From the NCBI GenBank assembly GCA_910592205.1, contig CAJVPJ010000819.1, positions 1 through 16,145 on the forward strand: 16,145 bases of DNA. The letters are read 5' to 3'. This DNA is from Paraglomus occultum. Lineage: Eukaryota > Glomeromycota > Glomeromycetes > Paraglomerales > Paraglomeraceae. Made by a program: the position numbers and the translations under genes. Below the pieces are notes generated by a model. The model saw only the letters and a program-made list of their open reading frames with translations, ran no database searches and had not been told where the DNA came from. Positions 1 to 10,096 of this stretch are shown here, in pieces. Numbering within the stretch: the stretch's first letter is position 1; each line of letters starts with the position of its first letter.

Positions 1-73
1 GAAAAATCAAAGACAATGAACGCACAATATGATGCACATAGCATACATTTAATGGGTAATTTACTGCGTCGTA

Positions 74-600
74 GTCTCAATTGGCAACTTACTGCTTACA
101 TTATAACATCTTCCATTTGGAAAAGTCTCGATTGGCAACTTACTGCTTACGCTCACAACATCTCTCCATTTGAAAAAGTCTCGATTGGCAACTTACTGCT
201 TCTCTCCATTTGAAATAGCCTCGATTGGCAACTTACTGCTTACTCTCACAACATCTTTTCGTTTAAAAAAGTCTCGATTGGCTACTAACTGCTTACACTC
301 ACAGCATCTTTCCATTTGAAAAAAGTTTCGATTGGCTAATTACTGCATACGCTCACAACTTGAAAAAGTCTCGACTGGCTAATTACTGTTCACTCGCAGC
401 ATCTGTTCTTGAAACTCTCGACTGGTTGATTACTACGCACTCACATCTTTCTATTTGAAAAAAGTCCCCATTGGCTACTTACTGCTCACTCGCAGCATCT
501 TTTCTTTGAAATTCTCGACTGCACATTTTTTCCATTGAAACTTCCGACTAGCTAATTATTGCTCATTCAAAACATCTGTTCCATTGAAAACGCTCAATCG
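74..600. repeat. Degenerate ~53-bp minisatellite, about 12 copies
   Basis: About twelve head-to-tail copies of a unit of roughly 53 bp. Each unit opens with a core like TCGATTGGCAACTTACTGCT, then CTCACAACATCT and CCATTTGAAAAA. Copies in the first 250 bases are close to one another; one is shortened by deletion of its middle. Copies to the right of about 340 drift progressively (GACTGGCTAATTACTG variants) and lose segments until the pattern fades near 600. The 65-codon open frame at the left edge only reads through these repeats and is not a gene. No transposon features or coding potential were seen. The left end may continue outside the window. Confidence 0.88.
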
Positions 601-1121
601 ATTGATTAAACCGCAGGAGAAAACGGGAGGTTATCTAATACTAATACAACAAACAAGCTTTATATTATGTATCGCAGAGAAGATACAATTACTCTGGTTA
701 TAACGATGGTTAGGTAAACGGACACCATTCAACGACAAGTTGTTCGTTCTAATATTAACATGATTTTGATTTGAAACGAATTACTGATTAAGCGCATGAC
801 AACGTGAAAGTAGCCGTTATAATCGTCATTTGTTAGCCATCTTAGTGACATTCTACTAGATATCAAACCTAATTAACCGCAGGAAAGATAGAGCTTGTCA
901 TAGATAGACAATGTGATAACAGCTTCTATTGTCGATAGTTTATACTCACACAACGTGCGAGTCAGTTGTAAGAAAGATGTTATATCCAAATCTTTATGAC
1001 AAAATGCATAAACAATCCATACATTTTGTTAATGTGAAGAGCTTGTTAATGGCGAATACGCTGCGGGGTATGGACTCCTTATAATATCCTTTGGTTTTAC
1101 CCCACAACTTGACCAAAACTC

Positions 1122-1174
1122 GAAAATAAGAATAATAAGAAGAATAAGAAGAATAACAAGAATAATAACAACAC
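1122..1174. repeat. GAA/AAT-type microsatellite
   Basis: Imperfect purine-rich trinucleotide repetition (AAGAATAAT and AAGAATAAC blocks). On the other strand it generates a Phe/Leu-rich open frame that is best read as an artefact of the repeat. Confidence 0.75.
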
Positions 1175-1695
1175 AGAGGTCTTCCTTGACTTGAACAAAC
1201 TCGTACTGTTGGTTATATAGATAGGCAATATCATGTATGTCTCTTTGTTGTTATAGCACTTTTCACGACTAGTCCATTCTCGAGTTGTTTGCTCCAAGAT
1301 TCTCAAAGTGTCTTTAATAAACTAATCAATTCAACTGTTCGACATCCGCAGGAGTAGAAACAATAGCGACATTGGGAATGTTAGATGATTGCCATATTTG
1401 CTCTACTGCGCTTTTTGTATGCCCAATTGCCGATTGATTTGCAATGCTTTGATGCACTTAATTAATTTCAACAAAAATGCATTGAAAGCATGCGTTTTAT
1501 ATTCATCTAGCACAAATCGTAAACACTACATTACCCCGGTAATCAAAAGGCAAGTTTAGTCGCTCATTTCCATTTACAATTAGACTATCTAAGCCAAACG
1601 TCTGACGACATGTTGATTACGAGCCGAGAAGCTTCCATGGCCATTCAGCCACTTCTCAAAAAGTAAAAAATTGACATTCAAGTAATTTATTGTTA

Positions 1696-1953
1696 ATGAA
1701 AATCGAGCGGTGCCTTCCCCAGGGGGTGAATACTTGGACAATCAAAGACAAAGACTCGTCGTTATTATTATTTGCAAACAAACAATCATATTGCAGTCGA
1801 AGAAATTATGGGTCATTTCTGCAAACTCTGCAATGTATATGCTATATTGATTTGCGACCAAGGGGGCGAATACTCATTTACGTCGAAAATCGTATTACGA
1901 AAGTATTGCTGACGGAAAATGAGTTGGAACCATTTGATGGATTAAAACAATAA
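1696..1953 (+). CDS. Doubtful 85-residue ORF, unknown
   Basis: This is the longest ATG-started frame in the left 2.8 kb. The predicted peptide is mixed in composition, with a Cys-containing centre and a charged C-terminal part ending in EPFDGLKQ. I recognise no domain, signal peptide or membrane segment. The stretch has two similar short segments (CCAGGGGGTGAATACT near 1718 and CCAAGGGGGCGAATACT near 1858), so it may be decayed repeat sequence. No TATA box or polyadenylation signal is placed convincingly around it. An ORF this size could arise by chance here. Confidence 0.12.
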   Translation: MKIERCLPQGVNTWTIKDKDSSLLLFANKQSYCSRRNYGSFLQTLQCICYIDLRPRGRILIYVENRITKVLLTENELEPFDGLKQ

Positions 1954-2846
1954 CGCCGGTTATTATTGACTCGATTATTTTTATCATGCATCTAATTAAT
2001 GATAGTATAATGCGCTAACGCCCACGAGGGACTCACAACATTTTTTATAAAAGACAACGTATGGATATATTAGACATAGGATTTTATTATGCCAATTGAT
2101 TTATTGCATGATTCCAGTCGGTCCGATGATTCCTACTCTTATTCTCCTCAAAGCACGTGTCCTACCCACAAGATTGGGCACTGCCTTCTGTCTATGTCTT
2201 GTGTGTAACATATAAGGCTTATTCAACGCAGTTTGTAAGAGATTATGGATATTTATCATTCCGACAAAATAACAACGACGAGGTTTGTGTTAAATTGTAA
2301 CCCGTACCATAACCAAGACATTCAATATACTAATTTGGTGTCAATATGCCAAAATACGGTTAGTTGCATAGTTTTTTAATGTCCAAGTTGCTAATTTTCC
2401 GAAAGACGTACCATTTTGATTTCGCCTTACCTCTAATGGAACTTCAATAACTGATAGGAGTTTAAAAATGTATCAGCTCATTGAACATTATATTGTCTTT
2501 CGTCAACAACTAATATGAGCCGAGCTGTTGGTTATAGAACGACTTGCAGGAATTAAAAATTTTGAGTTTAAGATTTAGAATGGTCACCAGCCACACCCAT
2601 CCTCACTTTCTCAAAAATTCGTCGCCTCCATAACTCTTTCATCTTCTTATCTCGGCTTTATCAACAAATTAGATACATAGGTTTTGCTTCAGCGAGAACA
2701 ACTATTCGTCTTCTTATTTGTGCAACATAGTGTTAAAACCGAAGTGGCACGGCTGTGGCGGCTTGACGGCTTTGTGTCACTCAAATGTATGGCGAATGAA
2801 CATTTTTTGGTATTTCTTATCCCCCATAATTGTAATCGCCGTAAAA

Positions 2847-2854
2847 TATAAAAG
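2847..2854 (+). promoter_or_regulatory. TATA box of HMG gene A
   Basis: TATAAAAG lies 43 bases before the first ATG of gene A, in an otherwise ordinary AT-rich leader. The match to the core TATA consensus is perfect and the spacing implies a very short 5' leader. It supports transcription initiating just upstream of the chosen start. Confidence 0.55.
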
Positions 2855-2889
2855 AACGCATTTTTCCTAATGTTACTTGTAAAAATTAG

Positions 2890-3966
2890 ATGATGCAAAC
2901 GCAACAACTTTCTACACAAACTTTATCTTCTCGCCGCCACTCGTTTTCGTCATTGGTATCATTTTCATTTGAACCAAACCACCCATTCATAAACAGCGGT
3001 AGTCAAAGACCATCACAAGAATTACTACAACCACAAATTCAAACACAAACACAAATACAGCAATTTCCATCACAACAACATTTATTACAATCAATATTTC
3101 AACAATCTTCATTACCAGACTCGCAATTTTCCTCTTTGAAAATGTCAAACGTACACTCTACCATAAATCCAACATCGACGTCAGCGACATCGACGACAAC
3201 GACAACAAAAACAACAACAAAAACAATTCAAAACACTGCTTCTCGTTCCACAATATACTCTGAAAACACTTCTGTTCCTGAGCCCTCTCCATCTCTGTCC
3301 GACTCGGAAATTCCAACAAACTGCCCATACGACCTAACGCTGTCAATCGACGAACTATTGGCACCGAGCAAACGACCACGTAACAGCAAGAAACCACCAC
3401 CGCGTCCACCAAACAGTTGGATATTATTTTCGAAAGATTACGCAGCCAGGTTAAAATTACTTTCCAACGGCTCTGGTGCAGACGCTCAAAAGATTGTCAA
3501 AAATGCAAAACCCGAATGGGACAAGTTAAGCGATGATGCAAAAAAGTGGTTTAACGGTTTGGCCGAGATTGCCAAACGTCGTCACAAGGCCATGTATCCC
3601 GAATACAAATTTAAACCTCGACCACGGGAAAGAAGACGATCTTCGATGAATCCGCTGGGAAGACCGGAATTCGCTTATGATCCCGTTGACAAATCTTACG
3701 TTTACGCAATAGATGATGACGGCAACAATTTTGAGTTTGCAAGAGAGGACGCAAGTTTGGGAGAAATTGTATTATCGGACGATAACAGAGCGACGAGCGT
3801 GCAAAATAGTTCGCTTATTCCATTAATACCAAATTTCAATTTAGAATATATGCGTATGAACAATAACTCTTACAATCCTCCGTTATTTGCTCCAATTTTA
3901 TATAATGAAAATTATGGAATGACGTCTCCTTCTTTTGAAGATGGGAGCGGGCTTTATGGAAATTAA
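2890..3966 (+). CDS. MATA-HMG-type HMG-box protein A
   Basis: A 358-residue predicted nuclear DNA-binding protein. The HMG-box spans about residues 169-243, opening with KPPPRPPNSWILF. N175 and I178 occupy the conserved Asn and wedge-residue positions of SRY-like boxes; W177, W210 and W220/F221 form the expected aromatic core, and the box ends at MYPEYKFKP followed by the basic run RPRERRR (244-250). Before the box, residues 145-161 (CPYDLTLSIDELLAPSK) match a motif shared with the other three HMG genes. Residues 1-140 are Gln-, Ser- and Thr-rich low complexity (Gln-rich at 43-72, Thr-rich at 95-112) and much longer than in the paralogues. The C-terminal 100 residues are acidic then Asn/Pro/Tyr-rich. 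The ORF is intronless. ATG at 2890 was chosen because of the TATA box; the adjacent ATG at 2893 has the better context, and M85 (3142) also has A at -3. HMG identity is sure; a mating role is inference. Confidence 0.93.
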   Translation: MMQTQQLSTQTLSSRRHSFSSLVSFSFEPNHPFINSGSQRPSQELLQPQIQTQTQIQQFPSQQHLLQSIFQQSSLPDSQFSSLKMSNVHSTINPTSTSATSTTTTTKTTTKTIQNTASRSTIYSENTSVPEPSPSLSDSEIPTNCPYDLTLSIDELLAPSKRPRNSKKPPPRPPNSWILFSKDYAARLKLLSNGSGADAQKIVKNAKPEWDKLSDDAKKWFNGLAEIAKRRHKAMYPEYKFKPRPRERRRSSMNPLGRPEFAYDPVDKSYVYAIDDDGNNFEFAREDASLGEIVLSDDNRATSVQNSSLIPLIPNFNLEYMRMNNNSYNPPLFAPILYNENYGMTSPSFEDGSGLYGN

Positions 3967-4106
3967 ATAACATGGGTATTACAATGGGGACGTGTGGATG
4001 AGTATCTTTTCTTGTATCAACTTTTTTTGAATATATTTATTGGGGGAAATTGTAGGAACTTTTTGTATCATAGCAACTTTTTGTCGTATGTATTACGTGG
4101 ACTGTG

Positions 4107-4112
4107 AATAAA
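4107..4112 (+). terminator. Polyadenylation signal of HMG gene A
   Basis: AATAAA about 140 bases after the stop codon of gene A, in a T-rich 3' region with three AACTTTTT motifs between about 4018 and 4082. The position fits a normal fungal 3' UTR. The cleavage site itself cannot be seen. Confidence 0.45.
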
Positions 4113-4416
4113 CACATCAGATTTTTACATATATTAATTTATGTATTAAACTTTACTGTAAGAGAAGATCGCTATTGGTTGAACTTTATTTGAGTGATCT
4201 ACGCTGGTAATCTTCGTCCACGAAATGACTTGGCTTTTCTTCCTCAACGCCCACTTCGCATTATCTTTTGCTAAGCTTGCTTGGCCTCGGTTCACCGTTC
4301 TGACGCTTTCGGGCATAAAGCAATGAACCATTCTTTAACACCCATGCACTCGAATGTGACGGTTTGTTATGTTATCTATTAAAAGTACTGTATTATGGAC
4401 GGTAGCCCACATGAAC

Positions 4417-4437
4417 CTAGTTTGTAAAGCAAACTAG
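4417..4437. repeat. Perfect 8-bp hairpin
   Basis: CTAGTTTG and CAAACTAG are perfect inverted repeats separated by a 5-base loop (TAAAG). It is about 450 bases past the stop codon of gene A, beyond the likely polyadenylation signal. No U-run or other functional context follows it. Confidence 0.5.
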
Positions 4438-4567
4438 CTGGCTAGCAGAAAACACTATGGTTAGCTTTGGACTGTTGTTGAGAGAACAGTTGTAATGCTG
4501 GACAAGAGAGCCTCACGATTTGCTACAACTCGGATTGCTGTCCCGAGAGTATGCAAGATTTGACAAA

Positions 4568-4799
4568 ATGACTGCACTCTGTTTTACTCAAATGTCTGTA
4601 AATGAGTATAGAGACACTAAGAGCGCAAGTGTTGAAGCTCTACAACATTCAAAAACGCTACAAGAAACGGGACCGGTAAGTAGCTTTACCTAACTATTCA
4701 TCAAATGTCGACGAGTAAATTCGTTATTTACATTCAAATGAATCTTTGTTTCTCTAGACGGATAAAGGATTGATTCTGCCGAGTCAGGCCGATATATAA
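4568..4799 (+). CDS. Candidate small two-exon gene, unknown
   Basis: A tentative gene. Exon 1 (4568-4675) opens at an ATG with A at -3 and encodes 36 residues. A GTAAGT donor at 4676 and a pyrimidine-rich TTTCTCTAG acceptor ending at 4757 would define an 82-base phase-0 intron containing CTAAC at 4690-4694. Exon 2 (4758-4799) adds 13 residues ending in PSQADI, for 49 in all. The exon 1 frame is open further left, back to 4496 just after a TAA, so this could be the tail of a longer or broken gene. Without splicing the frame stops five codons into the intron. The product is hydrophilic with no known motif. CTAAC lies far from the acceptor, which weakens the case, and no polyadenylation signal follows closely. 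Confidence 0.22.
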
Positions 4800-5031
4800 A
4801 AGAATGTTGGATTCAAAAGAAAAGAGCACATGTTTGGCCCGGCGTGGGTAGTTGTCTGATGACTTTTGCTGGGGAACAGCTTTACGGTTTGTTCAAAGAG
4901 GTTGATAATGTGTTAACAAAAAGATTATGATTTGATAGAGGCAATTAACTTTCTATTAATTAATAGAACTAGCATCAAAACTGTTTCTGAACGTGGGATA
5001 ATATGATGCTTTATAGCAACATCGGCTCAAC

Positions 5032-5229
5032 ATGAAGACGCATTCCAAGGTTTTTTGTCAAACAACCCGCAAGCGATGGCTAAAACGTAGTTTACATACC
5101 GACTGCACAAGCTGCTGCTTTTTCATAGCGATGGAAGCATACATGGAGTATGCATCGTTTAATGCGGTAGCAAAGACATTTGTAGATTCGTCTGCGCAAA
5201 CGATAGACACAAGGGACATGGCCGATTAA
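5032..5229 (+). CDS. Doubtful 65-residue ORF, unknown
   Basis: An ATG-started frame whose bases look somewhat richer in G and C than the AT-rich flanks. The peptide is basic at its N-terminus (TTRKRWLKRS), has a Cys-containing centre (CTSCCFF) and an acidic end. It matches no domain I recognise. There is no clear TATA box, splice pattern or polyadenylation signal, so it is listed only because the interval has little else. Confidence 0.12.
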   Translation: MKTHSKVFCQTTRKRWLKRSLHTDCTSCCFFIAMEAYMEYASFNAVAKTFVDSSAQTIDTRDMAD

Positions 5230-8015
5230 TTCCGATATACAACAAACACCTCTCTAAATGCAATGCATCGGGACCATATGTCTGATATGGACTTGTCGTT
5301 TACAGCGGGTTTGCATTTACATACTAATGGGAATATTTGATAGTCTTGTACATTTGACACTTCTGCTCTTGGACTAGTTGTATTTTAGAGAAAGTCCATA
5401 CTGTACTCATGCTAACCTCTCTATCTGTTATGAAAAGCTTGCTATCGAAATTATCGTCTCATATATTGTCTCGGCAGAAATTGGAAATTTTGAGCAGTTC
5501 AATAAAGTTTATAATTTGTATAACAAAAGGGCTGGCAATTTTGTGGCATGTTTAGCTTAAACATTGTTGGATATTTTCGGTAACTAGTCAATGAAATTAC
5601 TCGTTCGAATATCGTCATTGAGACCTGCATAGGCTAAATTAACGCCCGTATCATTTGTAAAATAAACGAATAACAGAACAATGCATACGCTAATTTTTTT
5701 TAAAAAAACAAACAAACACAAACGTTTATTCAAAGTTAAAAGATTTATTCCGAGTAAATATAACAAAAATTTTCTGTACAGCAAAAATTATTAACAACAA
5801 GCGTTTTTCTGCATAATTAAATATTGTGGGCTATTTCCGAAACCTTATTCGGTTATCTATCAATTGGATCAAGCACTAAATGAACGTAACTGTCTAATTA
5901 TGATATACCAATTCAACACGAAACGTATAAACAAGTCTGAAACCACTTGATGGTTTGAACGTGTTGGCGGAGTGGTTCTCTTTTGGAAACCACAATGAAT
6001 AACTCGAGTTACATCCGAACTGCTTATTATCAACAAACTTTTAATTGTACCACTGCATAACTGTCTCTTTTACGGTACCCACCCTGGCTCGATGCGTTAA
6101 AGAACTTGTTGAAACTTGCTTGTCTTCCGTAAACGGTCGCGATAATTTAGATTAGATCAATGAGCAATGAGCAATGAACGGGTTTCGTCTTTTCATACTA
6201 TACGCAATACGCGATCTCATAGCAAATGACAATCCACTATCATCCTAGCGCTAGTGTTGCACACCTGCCTCTTGGCCTTGCTCAGCCCAATGCTGATGAG
6301 GTTCTGAACTCGCTCCAAATATGGCAACGGTTCTACAGAACTTTATTCGCCTTAGCACGACGGCTTTGAATAGCCAATATCCGACTCGTGATCATCGTCT
6401 ACTTTCGTCAAAGCTCGGACATTGTACGACACTTGTTATTAGACCAAAATGGGAGACAGGAGAATGAATGACTTTATGACGTTTCCTATGTAAAAAAGAT
6501 GCATAATTTGCATAAAACATAACGCTTCATGTTCCAAAGACAGTAACAAGTTAACCAAACCAACCTCCAAATCAATGGTTTTTATCAATAGCCTGTTAGC
6601 CCGATGCAGAAACGATTGACGAAAGTTAAAAGGTTTATGCGTATACGCCGATTTTCGGTTAATCCGAACATAGAATGAAGACGAGTATAGAGCCTGCATT
6701 AACAAAAGTAATCAATCTTATAGGAATACACGACATGCCCTTTCACTTACAATTTCGTTTCAGAAAAGATGCTGTATCAGAATTGTCGATGGGTTTCTTG
6801 GGAATAAAGGGCAAACTTGTTATGATCAAAAGTTTTCATGCTAAAAAAACAATTTGATTTCGGAACCCCCGTCGCCAAATTAGGAATCCCAGTGTCTTTT
6901 GCAGTATCAACAATTGTCATGACGAGATGGCATCTGTGGATCCCGTTGTTTGAACGTCCCATGCACGCTTTGAACAAATGCGAAATTTGCAATATTTTCT
7001 TGATCAGTCTTGATTTCCTTTTTTTTTTTTTCCCGCATTCTCCCCGCGAGCTGTGAACCAGTATTATATGTCATCATCACATTACAAATCATGATTTTGT
7101 TACCATATGTAAAAAATCTTCCTTACATCAACCGATGACATCGATATAGTTCATGTTTGTTGTGAGATGGCATGTTTCAATTAATGCGTTTGTAATATGA
7201 CAAATCCGGCATCTAAATAAACACTCGTATTGATATCGCAATAATTACTCTTTCTCGAGGTAAAGTTGGAGCCCAAAGTTAAATCGTATCATGAAAAACG
7301 CCACTGTTGAAAGCATCAACCAATACTAAGCATCAATCTATACTAAGCATCACTTACATCATTAGAGGCAATCTGCGCATGTGAGGCTCAGTAAAGACTA
7401 AGCAAGTAGCCTTAATAACATCATTATAACGTCTCATTGTCCGCTGTGTCCTTTTCTTTTTTTTTTTTTTCTGAAATTTTCTTTGCGCTGATCATCATGC
7501 AAGTTGACCATTGTGAAGGATGACCTGTCATATTTGGTGGCTTGTTACTTGTTACGCAATTGACATTGTGTCTGCAAATGTGTAAATAAAAGTGTCAAAC
7601 ACCAAGCCACCCCATGGTATGAAATTGGAAATTGTTTCATTTTAATCACGTGATTTACCAAATTTATTGCAAAGTTCCCCCCTCTTTTTCAGAATAGCAT
7701 AATTTGATACACCAATGGCGTAAAAAACTTAATGGGAATTGTTCGGCGAACAATACTTTCGCACCTGTTCTTAGCATTGTAACTTAAGTTTTATATTGTT
7801 GAGCAAACAAAAAAGAATACAAAGAATAAAATAAAATAAAAATAGTAACATGGGCACTAAAATAATTAACTAACATCTTAATTTACTTATACTTATACTA
7901 GTGTTCGGAATTAATTTTTAACTATGAAACAGCATATACATATCGAAACGAAAAGTCGAAGAGAGAGGAGAAAAAAAATCTAAAATACGAATAATCTATT
8001 TAACCGTATGCGAAA

Positions 8016-8927
8016 TTACAAGTATTGCTGTTGACTACCGAAAAATGGGTTTTCCATAAATTCGTCCGATTGAAACCATGACAAATACCCTGTAAAACCA
8101 TCGCGAGATAATGGCAGGTTATACTCTTCCGATTGATCAATAATTGGCGAGTTGTGTGGCGTAAAATAAGCGTTACTATCTGGACTGCTGGTGATATCGA
8201 CAAAAAGGGCATCGATGGCGTCTTTATTTGCTGCGTCCAAATATTCGCTATCGCTTGGCGGTTCATTGATATCAAGATAATAAAGATACGGACAAGGAAT
8301 CCAATCATTATTACCATCAATGCTAGGGACGGCTATATCTTGACTAATATTTGAAGTGTTTATATTTGTACCAATGTCTATGTCATTATTCAAGAGTTTG
8401 CTATTATCAGCGTTTTCTTCGCCAGTTTCTTTGCGCATAGTGTTTGTTGCTGCTACGCATTTACGCTTTTGCGTTGAACCCGCACAGGTCTTTTTCTTTC
8501 GAAATTTTTCCTTTTTACATGAAGGATCGTATCGATAATCAGGATACATAATGTTATGTACGTTTTCCGCGATTTTCGAAAGAATGTTAAAATATTCGGT
8601 ATCCTCTTGCATTTTTTCCTTCCAGACTTTGGAAGCTGTTGCTGCCAAACGCCTGCCATCCTTACTGCTTGCTTCGTCGGAATGTTTGCATTTAACGGTA
8701 TAATCCCTGTTGAATATAATCCAGCTATTCAAAGGGCGAGGAGGCGTTTTTCGGTCCCTTCGTTTTTTGCTTGGGGCGAATAGTTCCTCAAACGACATTG
8801 AGAGATTGTACGGAGGGTTAAGCAATATCGAAAATTCTTCATACGTGATGCCTTTAAACCAATCGAGGGGCGCTGTAATTCCCGCTTTACGAAGTTCGAC
8901 TTCCATATCTTTCCATTCGTATTCCAT
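8016..8927 (-). CDS. MATA-HMG-type HMG-box protein B
   Basis: A 303-residue predicted nuclear DNA-binding protein, the shortest of the four HMG genes here. The box spans about residues 61-135, opening with TPPRPLNSWIIF (N67, W69 and wedge-position I70). W102 and Y112/F113 complete the core and MYPDYRYDP ends it. The shared pre-box motif is at 37-54 (NPPYNLSMSFEELFAPSK), preceded by ITYEEFSILL. After the box comes a strongly basic stretch (138-166, KKEKFRKKK and QKRK), a plausible nuclear-localisation signal. The tail of about 130 residues is acidic and rich in Asp, Asn and Ser, and could be an activation region. The start ATG has A at -3 and G at +4, a strong context. The gene is intronless and convergent with gene A. 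The loop at 81-94 (KHSDEASSKDGRRL) is the least conserved part of the box. Family certain; target and role unknown. Confidence 0.92.
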   Translation of the reverse strand: MEYEWKDMEVELRKAGITAPLDWFKGITYEEFSILLNPPYNLSMSFEELFAPSKKRRDRKTPPRPLNSWIIFNRDYTVKCKHSDEASSKDGRRLAATASKVWKEKMQEDTEYFNILSKIAENVHNIMYPDYRYDPSCKKEKFRKKKTCAGSTQKRKCVAATNTMRKETGEENADNSKLLNNDIDIGTNINTSNISQDIAVPSIDGNNDWIPCPYLYYLDINEPPSDSEYLDAANKDAIDALFVDITSSPDSNAYFTPHNSPIIDQSEEYNLPLSRDGFTGYLSWFQSDEFMENPFFGSQQQYL

Positions 8928-9077
8928 CGTTATTATTTTCCGCTTCGATACCGGTTCGAGTTTTGCTTGTTGGTTGTTCTATGATGATCGAATGACTGTC
9001 TATTATTATTCGAGTATTATCTACTATCAACTTTCGTTCGACTGAGCCTGGCAGGCAGTATGGAAAAATCCACTCAA

Positions 9078-9083
9078 TTTATA
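9078..9083 (-). promoter_or_regulatory. Possible TATA box of HMG gene B
   Basis: On the minus strand this reads TATAAA, followed by TTGAG, about 150 bases before the start codon of gene B. The spacing is longer than for genes A and D, so it is a weaker candidate. No better match lies closer to the start. Confidence 0.3.
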
Positions 9084-10069
9084 TTTTTTCCGTGCCCTCG
9101 GTTTTAAGTATTATTGGCAATTCAATAATCCAATGAATGACAATACCAACGGTCGGTATGACTTTTCCACAAATACTAATTTCTATTATGGGTATTGTAA
9201 TGTCGAAATTATATATCCCTGATCAACGCCTGAATGTAACTGAGTAGTAAATTGAAAGTACAAACCCTATATTCATTGTTAAAAGTTTACTTTGTTGGTT
9301 TTCGGTGGATCGAATTCACTCTCTCGGAGAAAATTCATTGAGATTATTACTTGTTTATCATTTATGGAAGGCGACGATCACTTGTTTTCACTATCACCAA
9401 AGTTCACTATGATTAAATCGCCAAGTCTTAAAGTTGGTAGAGAGCAAGTAAACCTGTCAACGCAGGGAAAAAAAAAACGATAAAATTCACTATCTGTGAT
9501 CTCTCCTGGAATTGGCCCTTCTGTGATCTTCTTCATGCTTCACCCGAAGCCGCAGTCTGCGGAGGGATTTTAGGAAATTTGAGTGATTTCCTCACTGTCT
9601 GCGGTGTAACGTGATTGACCAAGAGAGGTCGTATCGATACTAGTATGCCTCTGTAAGTTAACGGTTTAATTGTTCCATGAAAGCTTCAACGTCAGTACGC
9701 ATCGTTTGATACTTTTAAAGTTTGGGGCGTTGCAGTGACGTAGGAAATGGACTAAATTCCCGGCCGTAGTTTACTATTAGCGTATACAGTGACCTTGTAT
9801 AAAATTACTTGAAATAAACCAATGGATTACAAACAAATATAAAGCATAACGATAGATTAACCATTTACTGACAATTTGTTCACCATATTCGCGTTTATAA
9901 TAGATTTATAGTTAGTCCCATATTTATCAAATACTTGTAAGCTGCGTTACATTAAGTGGAACTTAAAATGAACTAGTCGTCGAATAAAATCTATATATTT
10001 ATCAATGTAAACGCTTGGCTATGAAAAGATAAGAGTTTGTGGCAAAGACCGTCCATTAAAGAAAGCCAC

Positions 10070-10096
10070 AGCATCAATTATAGTTTCATTGATGCT
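10070..10096. repeat. Perfect 9-bp hairpin
   Basis: AGCATCAAT and ATTGATGCT form perfect inverted repeats around a 9-base loop. The hairpin sits in the middle of the B-C intergenic region and is not near any gene end. Function is unknown and chance occurrence is possible. Confidence 0.45.

Larger units (their letters stand above)
601..2846. other. Intergenic, no confident gene
   Basis: AT-rich sequence left of the first HMG gene. It contains a GAA/AAT microsatellite near 1122-1174 and three scattered copies of CCGCAGGA (611, 877, 1346). A 15-base match at 692-706 occurs, inverted, in the putative transposon end at the right edge of the window. The longest ATG-started frame is an 85-codon ORF at 1696-1953 (+) whose product has no domain I recognise. 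Nothing resembling tRNA or rRNA was found. Confidence 0.6.
4113..7999. other. Long gene-poor interval between convergent HMG genes A and B
   Basis: Nearly 3.9 kb with no recognisable protein domain on either strand. Open frames of 60-88 codons occur at 4146-4331 (-), 5032-5229 (+), 5378-5560 (+), 5584-5784 (-), 6439-6705 (-) and 6675-7092 (both strands, overlapping); none shows a motif I know. Other contents are a T13 run near 7019, a pyrimidine tract near 7451-7472, a short direct repeat of ATACTAAGCATCA near 7323-7352, and an AAAAT-rich stretch near 7812-7842. The only place with a convincing splice pattern is 4568-4799, listed separately. Confidence 0.6.

Noticed and set aside
16-213. 65-codon open frame at the left edge
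   Set aside because: It runs entirely through the ~53-bp tandem repeats and its peptide just echoes the repeat unit.
74-600. CRISPR-like array
   Set aside because: Repeats are directly adjacent and degenerate with no unique spacers, and the genome is eukaryotic.
4323-4495. Possible extra two exons (GTTTGT donor at 4362, CCTAG acceptor at 4420) upstream of the candidate gene
   Set aside because: The acceptor falls inside the perfect hairpin, no branch-point motif is seen, and the joined frame ends at TAA 4493; the chance of a random fit is high.
5961-6030. Possible tRNA beginning GGCGGAGTGGTT, like a Ser or Leu tRNA D-arm
   Set aside because: No matching acceptor stem, anticodon stem or GGTTCGAATCC-type T-arm could be folded downstream.
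6675-7092. Overlapping frames on both strands, possibly one frameshifted gene
   Set aside because: Neither strand gives a recognisable domain, and joining the frames would need unsupported edits next to a T13 run.
8000-8320. 106-codon minus-strand frame overlapping the end of gene B
   Set aside because: It shares its DNA with gene B in another frame and shows no domain.
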